This document shows positions 34,767 to 47,442 of a stretch of DNA of 64,000 nt, piece after piece; positions within the stretch are counted from its first letter, which is position 1, and every line of letters begins with the position of its first letter. Below the pieces are notes generated by a model. The model did no database searches and had not been told where the DNA came from. It worked only from the letters and a program-made list of their open reading frames with translations. This DNA is from Centroberyx gerrardi (Eukaryota; Chordata; Actinopteri; Beryciformes; Berycidae). Location: contig NC_136019.1 of the NCBI RefSeq assembly GCF_048128805.1, positions 19,491,381 to 19,555,380 of the forward strand, in the 5' to 3' direction. The translations under genes were made by a program, and so were the position numbers.

Positions 34767-35040
34767 GATGCTGGATGAGTGAACAGTTCCTCTGCGCTCT
34801 GTGCACAATGTGCTGTTGTACACCACTTTAAAGCATCTTCTACCTGTATTAATGATGCCAATAGGCAAATCAAGGGATATTTTTACACCTGCTTCTCTCC
34901 TCTGCTACTGATAACAAAGATCATTATGTCTATGGCATTCCATTGCACGCTTTATGCAAAAACACACTAATGGTTGACTTTGTGAATATGCTTTTGTTCT
35001 GATGTGAAGTTTTCCAGAGCCACACCTTTGTCATGGGCAG

Positions 35041-36330
35041 TGTGTAGCGGTCGCTGGCGGTTAAGCCAGGGTGCCAGTCAGAGTCTTTAGTCTGACAAAA
35101 TATAATGGTACGAATACAGCCAGCAAAAACCCTACAAAGGAATGGATAGCAGGTACCAATCCCTTAGCTACCTGTACACACAAATGCAGCCACAAGCAAA
35201 AAACACACAACACAGCAAATGCAATGTTCCCCACAGTGTATTATACAAATAAAGACAGTGCAAATACCAACCAAGCAATAATTCAATACAGTGCAACCCA
35301 ACCCCAATAGTCCGTTCTTCAGTATAGTCAGTCTGTGTCAATGTATCTGAGTTCTCTACTCGAGACTTCCTTGATTCCCACAGTACTGCAATAATAGAGA
35401 GCCTAAGTCCCTCCCCTTCCGGTGGACCACCATGGGACCTTATTTCGGAAAAAATATGTACGGTAGTCAACGGCGAGAGACAAATAATTGTTTGATCCCG
35501 TTTGAATTGTGCCATGAATTACACATATGATGTTTTGTCAATTTAAATGATAATTTTGCAAGTCAAGAAAGTCGCAGTTTGTCGTAAAACTGTTGAACTA
35601 TAAGACTGTAAAAATACGTAATTAGAAAGACTACACACCCAAAAGTCGCGCAAGTGACGTAACTTCCTCTCTCCACAAGCTACCCAGAGCCGCTGAAGCT
35701 AAGTCCCTCTCAGATAGCAGGAGTATTATACACAACCTGGAAGGTAGACAGTAAGAATGGATTTAAACTGGTTTAGGATAGTTTTAGTACAGTGGGGGCT
35801 AACGTTAACGCGATGCCTGTGTGTGTTTCCTATGTTTCGTTCCATGTTGGTGTTGGTGACGTATATTGTGCGAGACGAGAGATGTAGTTCACTGAGCGGT
35901 TTCACACAAAACTAAACGTTACTGTACTGTTTTACAACAAACTGCGACTTTCTTGACTTGCAAAATTATCTTTTAAATTGACAAAACATCATATGTGTAA
36001 GTCATGGCACAATTCAAACGGGATCAAACAATTATTTGTCTCTCGCCGTTGACTACCGTACATATTTTTTCCGAAATAAGGTCCCATGGGGGACAGCGGA
36101 AGGGGAGGGACTTAGGCTCTCTATTGAGCTCCCGAATCTGAGTCCGAGTGTAACCTCTCGTCAGTGTAATGCATCTGTGTGAGTTGCTCCGGGGAAAACC
36201 CGGGGTTACCTCCACAACGTTACTCCGGTTCGGGCGAGGTAGCAGGTAGCCGGCTCCCGGGAATAGTCGGACCGGGCGATGAACGGCGGGTTGGTGTATA
36301 AATACAACGTTTTCTATTACACTAAGTAAG
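35041..36330. mobile_element. Insertion block with a long-terminal-inverted-repeat foldback element
   Basis: Unit B sequence stops at about 35040 (GTCATGGGCAGTG). Inside the block, 35393-35595 and 35925-36125 are inverted copies of each other for about 200 bp, with outer ends AATAGAGAGCCTAAGTCCCT and AGGGACTTAGGCTCTCTATT. The centre (35600-35920) is unique. The outer flanks (35041-35392 and 36126-36330, the latter GC-rich) are not recognised; they may be a second element into which the foldback inserted. Confidence 0.7.
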
Positions 36331-36729
36331 GAGAAAATTCAAATAAATGAAAAATAGTTTGTGCAAAGGTAAATACACCCCTTGTTTCATTAGAGCTAAA
36401 TTGTGTCACTGACAATATTTGACCAACATTTCATATCTTTTGCTGCTCAGATGTCATACTTAGATTGTTGCTATAGGTTTCGAACATTATTTGCCATTCA
36501 ATATTGCAGTTACTCTTCCTTTTTAGCCAACAAAAGCTGATAACAGGTCTCAATGGAATCTCAATGGATTTCAGGGTGTGGGATGGATTCACCTCAGAAA
36601 ACATGAGTATAGTGTGGAATGTGAGGTTCACTTATGGATGGCATTGGGGTCCAGGTCTTCATGTTTCAAAGAACAAATAAAATAAATACATGAAAATGAA
36701 TACATTTAAAAAAATAAATATGGATGCAC

Positions 36730-36781
36730 TTTCACTGGAGTTTGTCCTGTCCAGTGTCTGAGAAGATAAACTCCAGTGAAA
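36730..36781. other. Short perfect hairpin
   Basis: TTTCACTGGAGTTT (36730-36743) is repeated inverted as AAACTCCAGTGAAA (36768-36781) with a 24-base loop. No promoter or family context was seen. Confidence 0.6.
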
Positions 36782-38138
36782 CTGCACCTGTTATCCATTG
36801 CTACAGAAATGGATCAGGCATAATATTGTTGTCTGCCCCTATGCAGGAATATGTTGAGAATGCTCAGCATGCAAATGTATTAACGCCTGCATGAAAAATC
36901 ATAATACATATTTGAATAGCAAAAAATGGGAGCCAACTGGGAGCTCAAACTGCAAGTGTGCCTTCAGCTTTAATACTAATCCACCAAGAATGGCACACTT
37001 GTGGCCTAAAGCCCCTTTAATTGGAGCGTTTTCTGTCAAGCCCTCTTCTGAATGGACACATCTCTTCATGCAAAGCCTTTAAAGGATCTTTTATACAAGA
37101 TAATAATTTGGGGATGATGGTGTTGCAAAGTGTTAGTGAACTGGATGCAATCTCGATTAGCATGGCCCTGTGTACAAATAACTGTTATGTGGTCAAATTA
37201 CTGAGATTTACATAGGATACATTTTGATCAGCACTATCAGGCGGCTTTGTGCACAGTTAATGAATCACACACAGTCAACAAAGAGGTGTTTCTCAGTGGG
37301 TTTATTACTTTATGTACAGGCATGTCTGTCCCCGAGGCGGAGACTGTCCGAGAAATACAATGTAGAAAGTAGAAAACGTCTAAGGTGCAAAAACAAACAC
37401 TGCTGCATGAGCAGAGTCATCTTTTGGATTTCACTCTGAAGTTTTGATTCCTCATTTCCTGTGGAGAAAATTTCCCATCAGTGACCATACTGACACCAGA
37501 ATTTAATTTGGGCAAATAGAGTGAATCTACGGATGGGACGTTCTTCTCTGTTGCAGCCCCACTTGCAGCATGCTCAGTAGTATAAAATGGTAAGTTAAAA
37601 AATGTTTGCCATTTCTGTATGTTGTGAAACTAAAACCAGCAACACTTATTTTCTTTCAATAACAATGTGAATGCTATGCTTGTGTCCTGCTCAACCGCTC
37701 TCACTGTATGAACAGTTTTTAAATAAATATATTCACATCTTTAAAAATAAAATAAAAGGTAAATAAGAACAGGCTGATTTGAGGGGTGGGGCGGTTTACG
37801 TGCCGGTCTTCAGCTCCCATTCCTGTGAAACAAACACACAGACACAGTTTGCATGTTCTTACATGACACCTTGAATCTGTCTAAGATGCGTATCAGTTTG
37901 TTTTTCATATTCTATCATATTGGGTGGGTGCATGAGGGCCTTATCTGCACATATGAGGAAAAATGCAAATATGTATTTTGTGCTGCTATTCAATGACATT
38001 AAATTTAGACCATTTCCATGCCAAAAAAAAATCCAGTATTCAGCATTTCCCCCAAAATTGTATTTTTGTCAGGGTGGAAAAGCCTCTGAAAGAACATTTA
38101 GACCATGGGACACTAAACTATCCATTGAAACCCAGGAG

Positions 38139-38154
38139 AATAATAATAATAATG

Positions 38155-38198
<44 letters not shown>

Positions 38199-38200
38199 TA
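38139..38200. repeat. (AAT)n microsatellite
   Basis: About 20 AAT units with one GAT change. The Asn- or Ile-rich open frames across it are artefacts. Next to it is an inverted piece of the 4709-5135 element family (about 38040-38135), and at 38304 a hAT-like end AGAGGTGCACCGATACC without a visible partner. Confidence 0.9.
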
Positions 38201-38299
38201 ATTCTACATGTGTAGAATTTGATCAAAATGTTGATTTAGAATCAATTCAGGGCTTTTTATAAACAACCAGCAAGACATTAATCAATTCTACAATAAATA

Positions 38300-40240
38300 C
38301 TAGAGGTGCACCGATACCAATGTTTTTAGAACCAATACTGAGAAGTTTATGAAGTAGATCAGTCAATACGAGTGCCGATCTCAATCTCAGTTACCTTTCA
38401 TTGACTTACTATGAAACAACTGCAGGAACAACAGCTTCATTTGATCAAAATATACTTATAACAAAAGAAAACGATTACAAAACAGAAAATGAGCAGAATG
38501 TTCTTTTTCACAAATGTTGACATTTCAGCATTTTCATGTTGGTTTGCCTACCAGTGTCAGAAAAGAATAAATAAATAGTTTGAGGAAGCTGCTTGGCCTC
38601 TCCTCCACTCTCAACACTGCATACAGTATGTTCTATTCATATGTATATCCTCTCTGTTGCTGCAATGACTCACAGGAATCATTCAAATTTAATCAAATCT
38701 GATGTGAGACCGGTGTACAGCTTATGTTTGTGGAGTCGTGCGACCTGAGTTAAGTTAGTATCAACTGACCAGATATCCTAAACAACACTCATGTAGGATT
38801 TACACAAAAAGGCCCCATTAACTGCAGGCTAAACATGAAAAAGTCACAACATTCGGGTCATATTCGTTTGTTCCAGCCTGATCTCTTGAAATGATGTGAA
38901 ATGAGCACAATGTGCTAAAATGCAAATATGTGCTCCGTGCACAAAAAGTGAGAGAAATGTGTTTTCCCACCAGGAAAGGGTTTTGTGAAGCAGGCACGAC
39001 TATAAACTGATGTAGTATGACATGGAAATAATGCAGTAGAAAGTAAGGGTGTAGTGGTCAGGGTGGTGGATGGGCGTAAATCCTCAATTCCAAAGACCCA
39101 GGTTCCATTCCAAATTCATACCAAGAAGATTTCTACTATGAGTGAAGTTCTAACTTTTAGCTCAAGTTTTTCTTATTTAACCATGACCACAACCTTTCCC
39201 TAACCTTAACCAAATTGGTTTGCTTGCCTAACCTTTACCTAAACCATAACCCAAACCTTAACCCAAACCTTGACCAAGTTTTTTTGTTTGCCTAAACTTA
39301 ACCACTAGCGGTAAAATGGCCTCTCCAATTCGAGCTTTTGTCAAATAATCCAATTTGTGGTGGAGGAACATAAACTTCACATAATTTGTGTCCACAACAT
39401 GTAGTCTACGTTTCAGAGTTCATGCTCATTTCACAATTTTTAAAGGGGGTGGGCATGTAAAGAGAGGCACTGAGGCCAGAGTCCTTTACCTCCCTTCAGG
39501 ACGGGGGAAGGTGTAGAGAGACACTGAGCCTCTTGATGCCGTTCATCACCAGCAGTGGAAATGCTGCTGGTGCTTGCACTACTGAAAAGGTCAGTCATTT
39601 TTGCACATTTTGATGCCTCAGCTTCACAGCCTTTATTTTTTTATCCCTCAATTCCTCTGCCCCACCTTTTCGTTTTTTATTTTGTTACGTTTTTTTTTTT
39701 TGGTTAATCATATATGCTTGAGTTGTTTTATCAATAGTATCCTTTTTCTGTTACAATGTTACTTTATCTGAGGAAATGGTAAACTGTAACAATTACCCCA
39801 AACCAAAATAGTTTGGACCAAGCCACCTAGGGAATATATATATATATAAGTGCATATTACTGTAAATAAATAGATTCTTCACATAGAATATTTCTGGACA
39901 GTAACAACAATAACAAAACAAAACAAAAAAAAAAAGAATGATAAAGAATTTGTTATACATGTGCTTACTAAGCAAAGTTAAAGAAGGGATTACAGAGTTG
40001 ATGTGTTCTTTATTATGGCATGACATCACATACTGAGCACAGAGTTCCACTGTTTCAACATTTTCTCTAAGCAGGATACACATTTTTTCATTGATACTGA
40101 GATTTTGAAAATTCTCAAATTCTTTAAAGATTGAACAATGAAAGTTTTATTGTCAATTCATGATTTCCCTATCATCACTCCCTGCTCTCATTTGGTGAGC
40201 TAGGTGTTTGCTGCAGGGAGTGACAAGATCAGAGCCTAGA
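38300..40240. other. Gene-free spacer between lectins B and C
   Basis: No exon is recognised. The region holds a hAT-like left end at about 38304 and a possible tRNA-derived SINE at about 39050-39350 (TAGTGGTCAGGGTGG, then GGTTCCATTCC, then CCTAACCTTAACC runs). The rest is AT-rich sequence with T and A runs. Confidence 0.55.
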
Positions 40241-40249
40241 CACCATACT

Positions 40250-40970
40250 AAACTCTGTCTCTATATTTGCATTCATTCTCAATAATCTGCTGACTGAAAT
40301 GCTTTTATATCCTCATGTATCGACTACTGCAACTCCCTCTATTCTGCTCTCAGTAAAAAAGCACTAAAGAATGCAGCAGCTAGACTTTTAACTGGAACTA
40401 AGAGAATAGACCACATTACCCCCATTTTAGCATCCCTCCTTTGGCTTCCAATTACCTTTAGAATACATTTTAAGATTTTATTGATTACTTTTAAAGCTTT
40501 AAATGGATTAGCCCCAATTTACATTTCTGACCTACTCACACCATATGTACAGGGACGCTCACTAAGGTCATCAAAGTCTCTGTTCTTAGTTCCAAGGACT
40601 AATCTGGTAACCAAAGGGGAGAGGGCATCAGGGCACTTAAGCTGTGGAACGACCTTCCTTTTAAACTTTGTACGGTCACCTGTCTTATGTCTTTTAAACA
40701 TCAACTGAAACCGCACTTTTTAAACTTGCTTTTAACCGACTTTTATTCTTATATTTTATTATTTTATTTATACATTTTATTCTGTTTTATTATTGTCTCT
40801 TTATGTACTCATGTTTATTGATGTTGAAATGTGAGTACTTACGTCTTAGATTCTTTTGTTTTTATTTTGTTTTATTCTTTACATGATCCATATTATTTAC
40901 TCTAAGCACTTTGTAACAATTGTTAAGAAAAGTGCTATATAAATACAGTTATTGTTATTATTATTATTTG
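40250..40970 (+). mobile_element. L2-type LINE 3' fragment
   Basis: The + strand translates, with frame breaks, to LDYCNSLYSALSKKALKNAA, then RIDHITPILASLLWLP and FKALNGLAPIYISDLLTPYV. This is the well-known C-terminal region of fish L2/CR1-type reverse transcriptases. It ends AAAAGTGCTATATAAATACA and (ATT)n. It is 5'-truncated and frameshifted, so inactive. Confidence 0.8.
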
Positions 40971-41149
40971 GTCAAATTTTTGACATATATAATGTACATA
41001 TGTATGACCATGACAGGGGCATGACCAGCACTATCAGGCAGCTTTCCACACTTCACAGTTAATGACTAACACACAGTCAACAACATTAACTGGTAACAAT
41101 GCAGCTAAACGAAAGAAGAATGAAAATACAACTTCTTATAAAAAGTGGT

Positions 41150-42396
41150 CCCTTGGCTCAATTTGCCCCAGGTTGGGGGTAAATTGATCCTAGCAAGTGG
41201 GTAAATTGAGCTGCTTGGGGGGCAAACTGAGCCACTGAATTATTCATGTTGGCATCTGGATAAAATACAAATAAATTATTTCTGTTACAAAGATGGATCA
41301 TGTGAAAACGACAATGACATGTCTGTCTGTTTACAAGTTAAATTCACTTGAACACATTGTTTTATCACTCACATTGAGTTGAAAATAACACAGAATGTCT
41401 ACTTTCTTCTTTCCCGACATTTTTACAACACAACCTGTCAGGTCCTGGCTCAGATTAAACTGTCTGTGCCTGTCATTTGATTGTGCGTTTGTTTAATGTG
41501 GCCCTGCTTCCCGGTTGGGTGGAGTTTTCCGTTTTGATGCACTGTGATTGGCCCGAAGATCCAAATACTGCCCAGCCGGCAAACTTTGGTAATAAAACGA
41601 ACCAAACCAGTTGTTTAAGCACCAGGTGCAATCACCGGTATTGCTCTGCATTTTCTTTTTTAGAACAAATTCACTCCTGGAACACGGCCCAATGACACCC
41701 CTGGATATACGGTTAATATAAAACCTCCTCGCTTCCCTCTGTCAAAAGATTCGGGGCTAGTCAAAAAACATTCCCGGCTAAAGCCCCGGAAGCCCGATGC
41801 TGGTGACGCCACTGAGTTGCAGGACAGGGCGTCCTTGAGGTCTGAGTACAGAAACACTGCTCTATATTGTTCAAGATACTAAATAAATTAATTAATTAAT
41901 GAATACATTAAGAAATTAATAAATTGCACAGTCACATTGCACATTCATTAAGATGCTATTGTTAATATCAGAAATCAACAAGGTGGACAACTGGCTCAAT
42001 TTACCCCTTGGATTTTGGATCAACTTACCCCATAGCCACCTTTTCTACACACTAGTCTACACACTAGTTCACTGCTAACCTTTTGCTAATTAATTCATAT
42101 GGTTTTAGTCCTTGGTAGTAGACCAACATTTATTGTATATATGTTTGAATGTAGCTAAATTGGTATTGAGACAACAGCCATTAAAATCTAAACTAAAAAA
42201 TGTACTTTTTGTTGCAAAAAACAAAAGTTTTATGAGCATAAATGTACTTACTACTTAGTGGCTGATTCCATCACAGCCATGTTGAAATGGAAGTCTCTTC
42301 CTAAATGCCTGGTCACATGACACATAGTGCTTACCATTGCTAGGACACAGGGGGTGGTTCAACTTACCCACTGGCTCATCTTACCCCTCTATCCCC
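41150..42396. mobile_element. Possible DNA transposon with TTGGCTCAATTTGCCCC motifs
   Basis: Near the left edge (41153-41235) and right edge (41990-42395) the motif 'ggctcaa-tt-cccc' and its inverse recur several times. Clean terminal repeats and a target duplication could not be fixed. The interior has no recognisable protein. It directly abuts the SORCS2-derived fragment at 42397. Confidence 0.4.
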
Positions 42397-42880
42397 TACC
42401 TGACCAGCTGATGGCTGCTGCAGCAACGCTGACGAGCTAGCCTGGCCTAGCCTGGCCTAGCCTGGCCTAGCCTGGCACAGGGACTCCACTCTGCCTTCCT
42501 CCTCCTCCTCCCCCTCCTCCGCTCTAACATCAACCCCCATGTAATCCCAAGGAGGAGAGGGGGCGACCTCCCTCTATCTCCTCCTCATTCTCTCTCCTCC
42601 TCTGACTCTTCACCTCTACTCCACGGCCTCCTCAACTGGCCCGCTCACCTCCGTCCCGTCCTTCCTCCTTCCCCTCCGTCTCCGTCTCTTCTTCACCTGG
42701 GTGGATGGAGGGTGGATGGGGTGAATTTTTACATCATTTTGAATGATTACTAGACACTCTCACTCTTTAAAGGCAATAATATTCTTTCCAAGGAGAGAAG
42801 GATGAGATGAACCCTTATGGAACTTGCAGGAATTATGAAGAGTGTACTCAAACACAAGAGGGTGGTGTTGCACTTTCTTT
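42397..42880 (+). pseudogene. Duplicated fragment of SORCS2 last codons and 3' UTR
   Basis: Starts TACCTGACCAGCTGATGGCT, identical to the last five SORCS2 codons and stop (Tyr-Leu-Thr-Ser-stop, 21701-21715), and continues through AGGGACTCCACTCTGCCTTC and the pyrimidine-rich UTR. It then skips to sequence matching 22500-22650. It has no splice acceptor or upstream exon and marks the left edge of unit C. Confidence 0.88.
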
Positions 42881-42885
42881 AAACA

Positions 42886-42927
<42 letters not shown>
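42886..42927. repeat. (CA)n microsatellite
   Basis: About 20 CA units, inside the unit C flank. In unit A the matching place has only a short CACACACA. Confidence 0.9.
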
Positions 42928-42929
<2 letters not shown>

Positions 42930-43607
42930 TATACGCCTATATTAGGCGTAGCCAGTAGTGGAATCAAGTCTCCATAAAGATTTGGTTTGTTGTATGTAAA
43001 TGTGTAAATATGAAGAATCTCCACCTTGTACATAACGCCCTTGACATGAGAATGAGTGTTATACCAAAATGATACCAATCTTTTTTTGTCCCTTCACTTT
43101 CCCTTTCCAAGTGATGTGTCGTCTTTTTATCATGTTCCCCTTTAACAAAGGGTGACCATGTGAATTTGACCACACTATTAGATTTGTTTTCCCCTTTTGG
43201 CTGGTTTGTTTGTTGTATTGATTTTGGTATAAAGAAATGTTAAAGCATCCTCATCAGGAAGCGTAGTGCACTTAACCTGCATCCTGGAATAAATCACTCC
43301 CATAACTGTATGTTTATTGTTGTTTTTATATTTATATAAATGTCACTTGAGTTCACAAACAAACATGAAGCTGGTTACAAAGCGTCGGCTTGTAATTATG
43401 GTTTATTCAGGAGATGATTTAATGAAAACTCACAATAACATTGATGATGAAAGACCAAACTCTAGACAGGCTACACATTCAAGGCTATGGTTAAGTATTC
43501 ATTATTCTGAAAACTACATGGTATATTCTGTTTAGTAGCAGTAATAGAAAGAACATTCACAGTGAAAATCACACTACACTCAGCAAATCTTAAGTTGGGT
43601 TAAAATT

Positions 43608-46600
43608 TCAAAGGTCTCTCTTTTCTTGCCACTTCCTTTTTTCTTTCTCATCAGGACTTTTTTCCTCCTTGTGGAAGACTTTTCCATCAGGTTGCTCTCG
43701 CCACTTCAGGACCACTCCAGTCACCCCTTGGTCCTTCAGTCTGTCCTGGAGCTGCAGGACACATACAGTAACTATTTTTACACACAAGGCTTTTGGAACA
43801 CCCAACATTCATTAGATCCCATGTGAGAAGACTTGCCTTTTGTAAGATGTCTGCCTTCACAGCAGGGTCATTCAGATCCACAGAGGAGTCCTCCGGCTTT
43901 ATCTTCAGCTTAAATATCTGCTTCATTTGCGCTTATAGGGACAAAGATAGAAGGAGAAGAGGAACAAAATATGCTGTGGGAACAAATACAATGGCATGGT
44001 GTTGCGAGTCTTTTAAATGTAAATGCTGTCTAAAGCATGAACAAATCATTTATAACATGAAGAGTTAGATGTTCATGGTCAGTATAGGGTATGGCTGGAC
44101 CATGGAACATTCTTTCTCTCTCTCTCTCTCTCTTTTAAAAAGACGACACATCACTAGAAAACTAAGAACAAGCTGAACATGAGCAGAATATGTACAAAAG
44201 ATGAACATCTCTCTCTCTCTCTCTCTCCCTCTCTCTCTCTCTCTCCCCCAGCATGGCTATCCATCATGTCTCTCTCCTCCCTGTGTCCCTGAGTAACCTT
44301 TGTTTGTTTGGAGACCATTTTTCTGACCCCGGTGCTGCTGCTTGGCTGGATAAACAGTTGGTTTACAACTGTTGTTAAATCTTAACAGTTTTTTTTAATT
44401 TGTTAGTATAAGTTACATTTACATTTGATATTATTTATATACATTTTTTGGTAATTTTTTTAAAAGTATATTTGTACTTTGGACTCTATGATGATGCTAC
44501 TCCTAATCTAGTAATATTTATAGTTTACAGCTGAAAATGGTTTGCTTTATTAAAACATGTTTTCAACTGTTTGTCTATCAGTAATGGGTGACATAGATCA
44601 TAACAAAGGGCTGTAGAAAAAAAAAGGTGTTGAATGTAATCGCACTATTTTCATGCAGAATTGACTGTTCCACCCAGGGGTATAATCTATTCAAGCAGAA
44701 ACTGTTAAGTGAGTGCCAAACTATTTTATTTTTAAAAATAAATAGCTAGATTTTGTTCACTCTGTCATAGACTTCAATGGAACAGGAGCCACAAACTGGA
44801 ATCCAATGGAATCTATTTTATTCAAAGCTTCAGAATGAGGTATGTTGTATCGGTATAATGTATAATGACTGGTGTTTGAGGCAAACTCTTTTTATTTTCT
44901 TATAAAATTCTATGCAATCCCTTGCAATACTGTGTGGGTGTTTACACAGAGTGTGGCATGGAGTCTATGACTTGTGGTGTATCGCTGAGCATGTGGGCCA
45001 GTTTGAGTGAAAAACGTCCAGGGCCATTTTATATTCCCAGTCTGTCCCTGACTGGAGGTACAGTATGGGATGTGGATTTCTGTGGATACAGAGCAGGCCA
45101 GATCAAAAGAGCAATCACAAGTAAAAAAAATTCTGTGTGGAGGTTGAAGTCACCTAAAAGAGTTAGAGGTGTCCCATCTTAAGAAAATCTGCTATCAGTG
45201 GTTCAACTAGAGTTTGCTGGGTTATATGAATAACAAATGACGTTTTTTTGATGCAATTCAGTATTCTATCTTCTCAACCAAAGTACAGCAAACCACTCAC
45301 CAGGGAAGCTGTAGCAGACAAAGTAAAGTCTGTAATGACAAGGTATTGCTCTCCATTTGAATGAGTTCCGTTTGTTTGCAACAGCACACATCTCATTGGA
45401 CAAGCTGTAATAAGGTGGGTCGTCCCAGTAAGTGAAGGAGGAGTCGCTCCCATCAGACCAGCGACTCTGAGGCTCTCTGTACAGGCCAATCCAGGCCCAG
45501 TCTCCCTGTGGCACCAACTTCTGGATCTCCTGGTTCTCAGTCTGGCTCCTAACACTGGCCAAGTCTATGAAGTTCTCCTTGCAGTACCTCTGAGCACTGG
45601 ACCAATTCATTCGATCATTTATAACAACAAATTGGGGATCCATCGTTGTTCCTACAGTTAGATTTTGGCAAAGAAAATGATGAGTCCTTTGGAAAGGAAT
45701 TCAAACCTACCATCAAACTTAAAGAAATGCCCCAGTTCATATCTGGGCTTGGTTTAAGCTAGACTTCATAATCATCTTCATGGGCAGAAAGCAGAAAATG
45801 CTTTACTATGTTCTTACCGTTATAACAGATGAATGGATAATTTGTGTTGCAATCGTGATCACTCCATCCCCCATTGTCTCTGATGTTCACACAAAACTGA
45901 CGACCCCTATAATTATCAGGTTGATTGAAGTCTATGTTCCAGTTCCTGTAGTCAGCCCCACCCTCTGGGTAGTAAGACGCATCTGAAAAAGACCACCTCC
46001 AATCAATTACATCGCGCAGGCCAATCCAGACCGACCCAACGCTACCTAATTCTTTAACTGTGTTGATGAGGTGGTTCATTTCTTCCATATTGTCTATGGT
46101 GGCCAGGTCTGTGTATTTCTCTCTGCAGTAGCTCTGGGCTTCGGTCCAGTTCTTTGGTTCAGCAACATAGTGGTACTGACGAGGAAGGCATGTGGAGAAG
46201 GTGTGCCACCCTGTGAGGACAAAGTCTGTATGAGTGCTGTGAGGCTGTAGAGCTAGGTTTGCATCCACACTCTAAAGTCTGTGTCAACATACATGCCCAC
46301 TAGTTATTAACATCTTTTAACATGTCAGGTAATGTGCTTGAGTTGCTCAAACTGACATCATGGTACTTTATCTCAGAGAGAATCAGCAGTATGGTAACAA
46401 GAATAAGAAAATCACCAGGGCCGGCCCCAGGGTTTTGGTGGCCCTAAACAAGAAATGTGTGGCCCTATAACACTAAACATTACACATGCGCAGCTGACCG
46501 GATAAACACATTTCCTTGCTTACAGCAGTCATCACATATGGAATGAAACTGTACAGCCCCTTTCATACCAAAGCAATGAGCTGGGTAAAAGTTAGAACTG

Positions 46601-47059
46601 GTGGTGTGAAAGGGTCTAACCAGGTGATCTCAGTAATGCAACCCTGGAATAGACTTTTTATTAGGCATTCAAAAAGTTGTTATAGTCTGAAAACTATTCC
46701 AAGCTTACTCAGAGGGATACAATTGTTGACAACTGTCTTGTGCAGTACAGTGTAATCTATCAAGACAAAAAAGATATAGATCATGTAAGGTTAGCTAGTT
46801 AATTATAAGCCTGTGTACTCGGATGTGTGTGTATGAGGCCTCATGTGTGGCCCTAAAAGAGCGCTTAAACTGTTTATGTCTGGGGCCGGCTCTGCAAATC
46901 ACTATTGTACATAGAATTGTGTATTGTATTACAATAACACAATGCAAAGTTGTGAACAATATTATATCAGTATTATTCAGTAATATGCACAATTTGACCT
47001 TAACAAAGATTTCACTGACCTGAGAGAAAGAAGATACCCAACAAGACCTTTTCCTTCAT
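43608..47059 (-). CDS. Two-domain C-type lectin-like protein, copy C (5 exons)
   Basis: Exons: 47059-47020, 46210-45818, 45651-45301, 43931-43837, 43751-43608; 1,023 nt, 340 residues. The layout is that of copies A and B. CTLD1 keeps the shared start ([20 protein letters not shown]) but has YRNWNIDFNQPDNYRGRQ and GGWSDHDC. QPD is the classical galactose-type motif, while the following Trp-Asn-Asp position is changed to WSD. CTLD2 reads WAWIGLYREPQSRWSDGSD and YWDDPPYYSLSNEMC. The tail ends KRDL. The last intron is only 85 bp and starts with GC. Copy C is the probable parent of copy D. Confidence 0.87.
46416..46894. mobile_element. hAT-type element in intron 1 of lectin C
   Basis: Same site, ends and 479-bp length as in copy B (34123-34601), so it was inherited by duplication and not inserted independently. 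Confidence 0.88.
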
Positions 47060-47290
47060 GATGCTGGATGAGTGAACAGTTCCTCTGCGCTCTGTGCACA
47101 ATGTGCTGTTGTACACCACTTTAAAGCATCTTCTACCTGTATTAATGATGCCAATAGGCAAATCAAGGGATATTTTTACACCTGCTTCTCACCTCTGCTA
47201 GTGATAACAATTGCCCGCTTTATGCAAAAACACACTTATGGTTGACTTTGTGAATAGGCTTTTGTTCTGATGTGAAGTTTTCCATCTGAA

Positions 47291-47442
47291 ATGGAGTTGG
47301 AGTTGAGAGACGACGTCTACGACTGGATTGTTTCACAAGTAGCCAGTTTACACTAGTCCAAACTAGGTCCAGACGACATTTCGGCTAATCTCTATAAACA
47401 GATATCTGCATATGAGACGTCGTCTCTCAACTCCAACTCCAT
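47291..47442. repeat. 28-bp perfect inverted arms, found only in unit C
   Basis: 47291-47318 (ATGGAGTTGGAGTTGAGAGA and eight more bases) is exactly inverted at 47415-47442, with 96 bp between. In unit D the stretch from about 47265 to 47487 is replaced by a short TTGAACTTGAACTTGAAC at 59088-59105. The sequence beyond (47488-47660) has an open frame, RWLHRKPRNIGRRPQSLIVI, that I do not recognise. Confidence 0.8.

Larger units (their letters stand above)
30360..38120. repeat. Segmental duplication unit B
   Basis: Begins with the same ATGCATGCAAACACAAGAGG as unit A and carries lectin copy B. It is interrupted by a foreign block at about 35041-36330 and then resumes with sequence shared with units C and D (for example 37225-37560 with 50795-51120). 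Confidence 0.78.

Noticed and set aside
37920..38262. Asn-rich or Ile-rich protein
   Set aside because: Translation of an (AAT)n microsatellite.
46516..47023. Conserved small proteins ([30 protein letters not shown]) present in three copies
   Set aside because: They lie in or across the edge of the hAT element in lectin intron 1 and are identical only because the element was copied with the unit.
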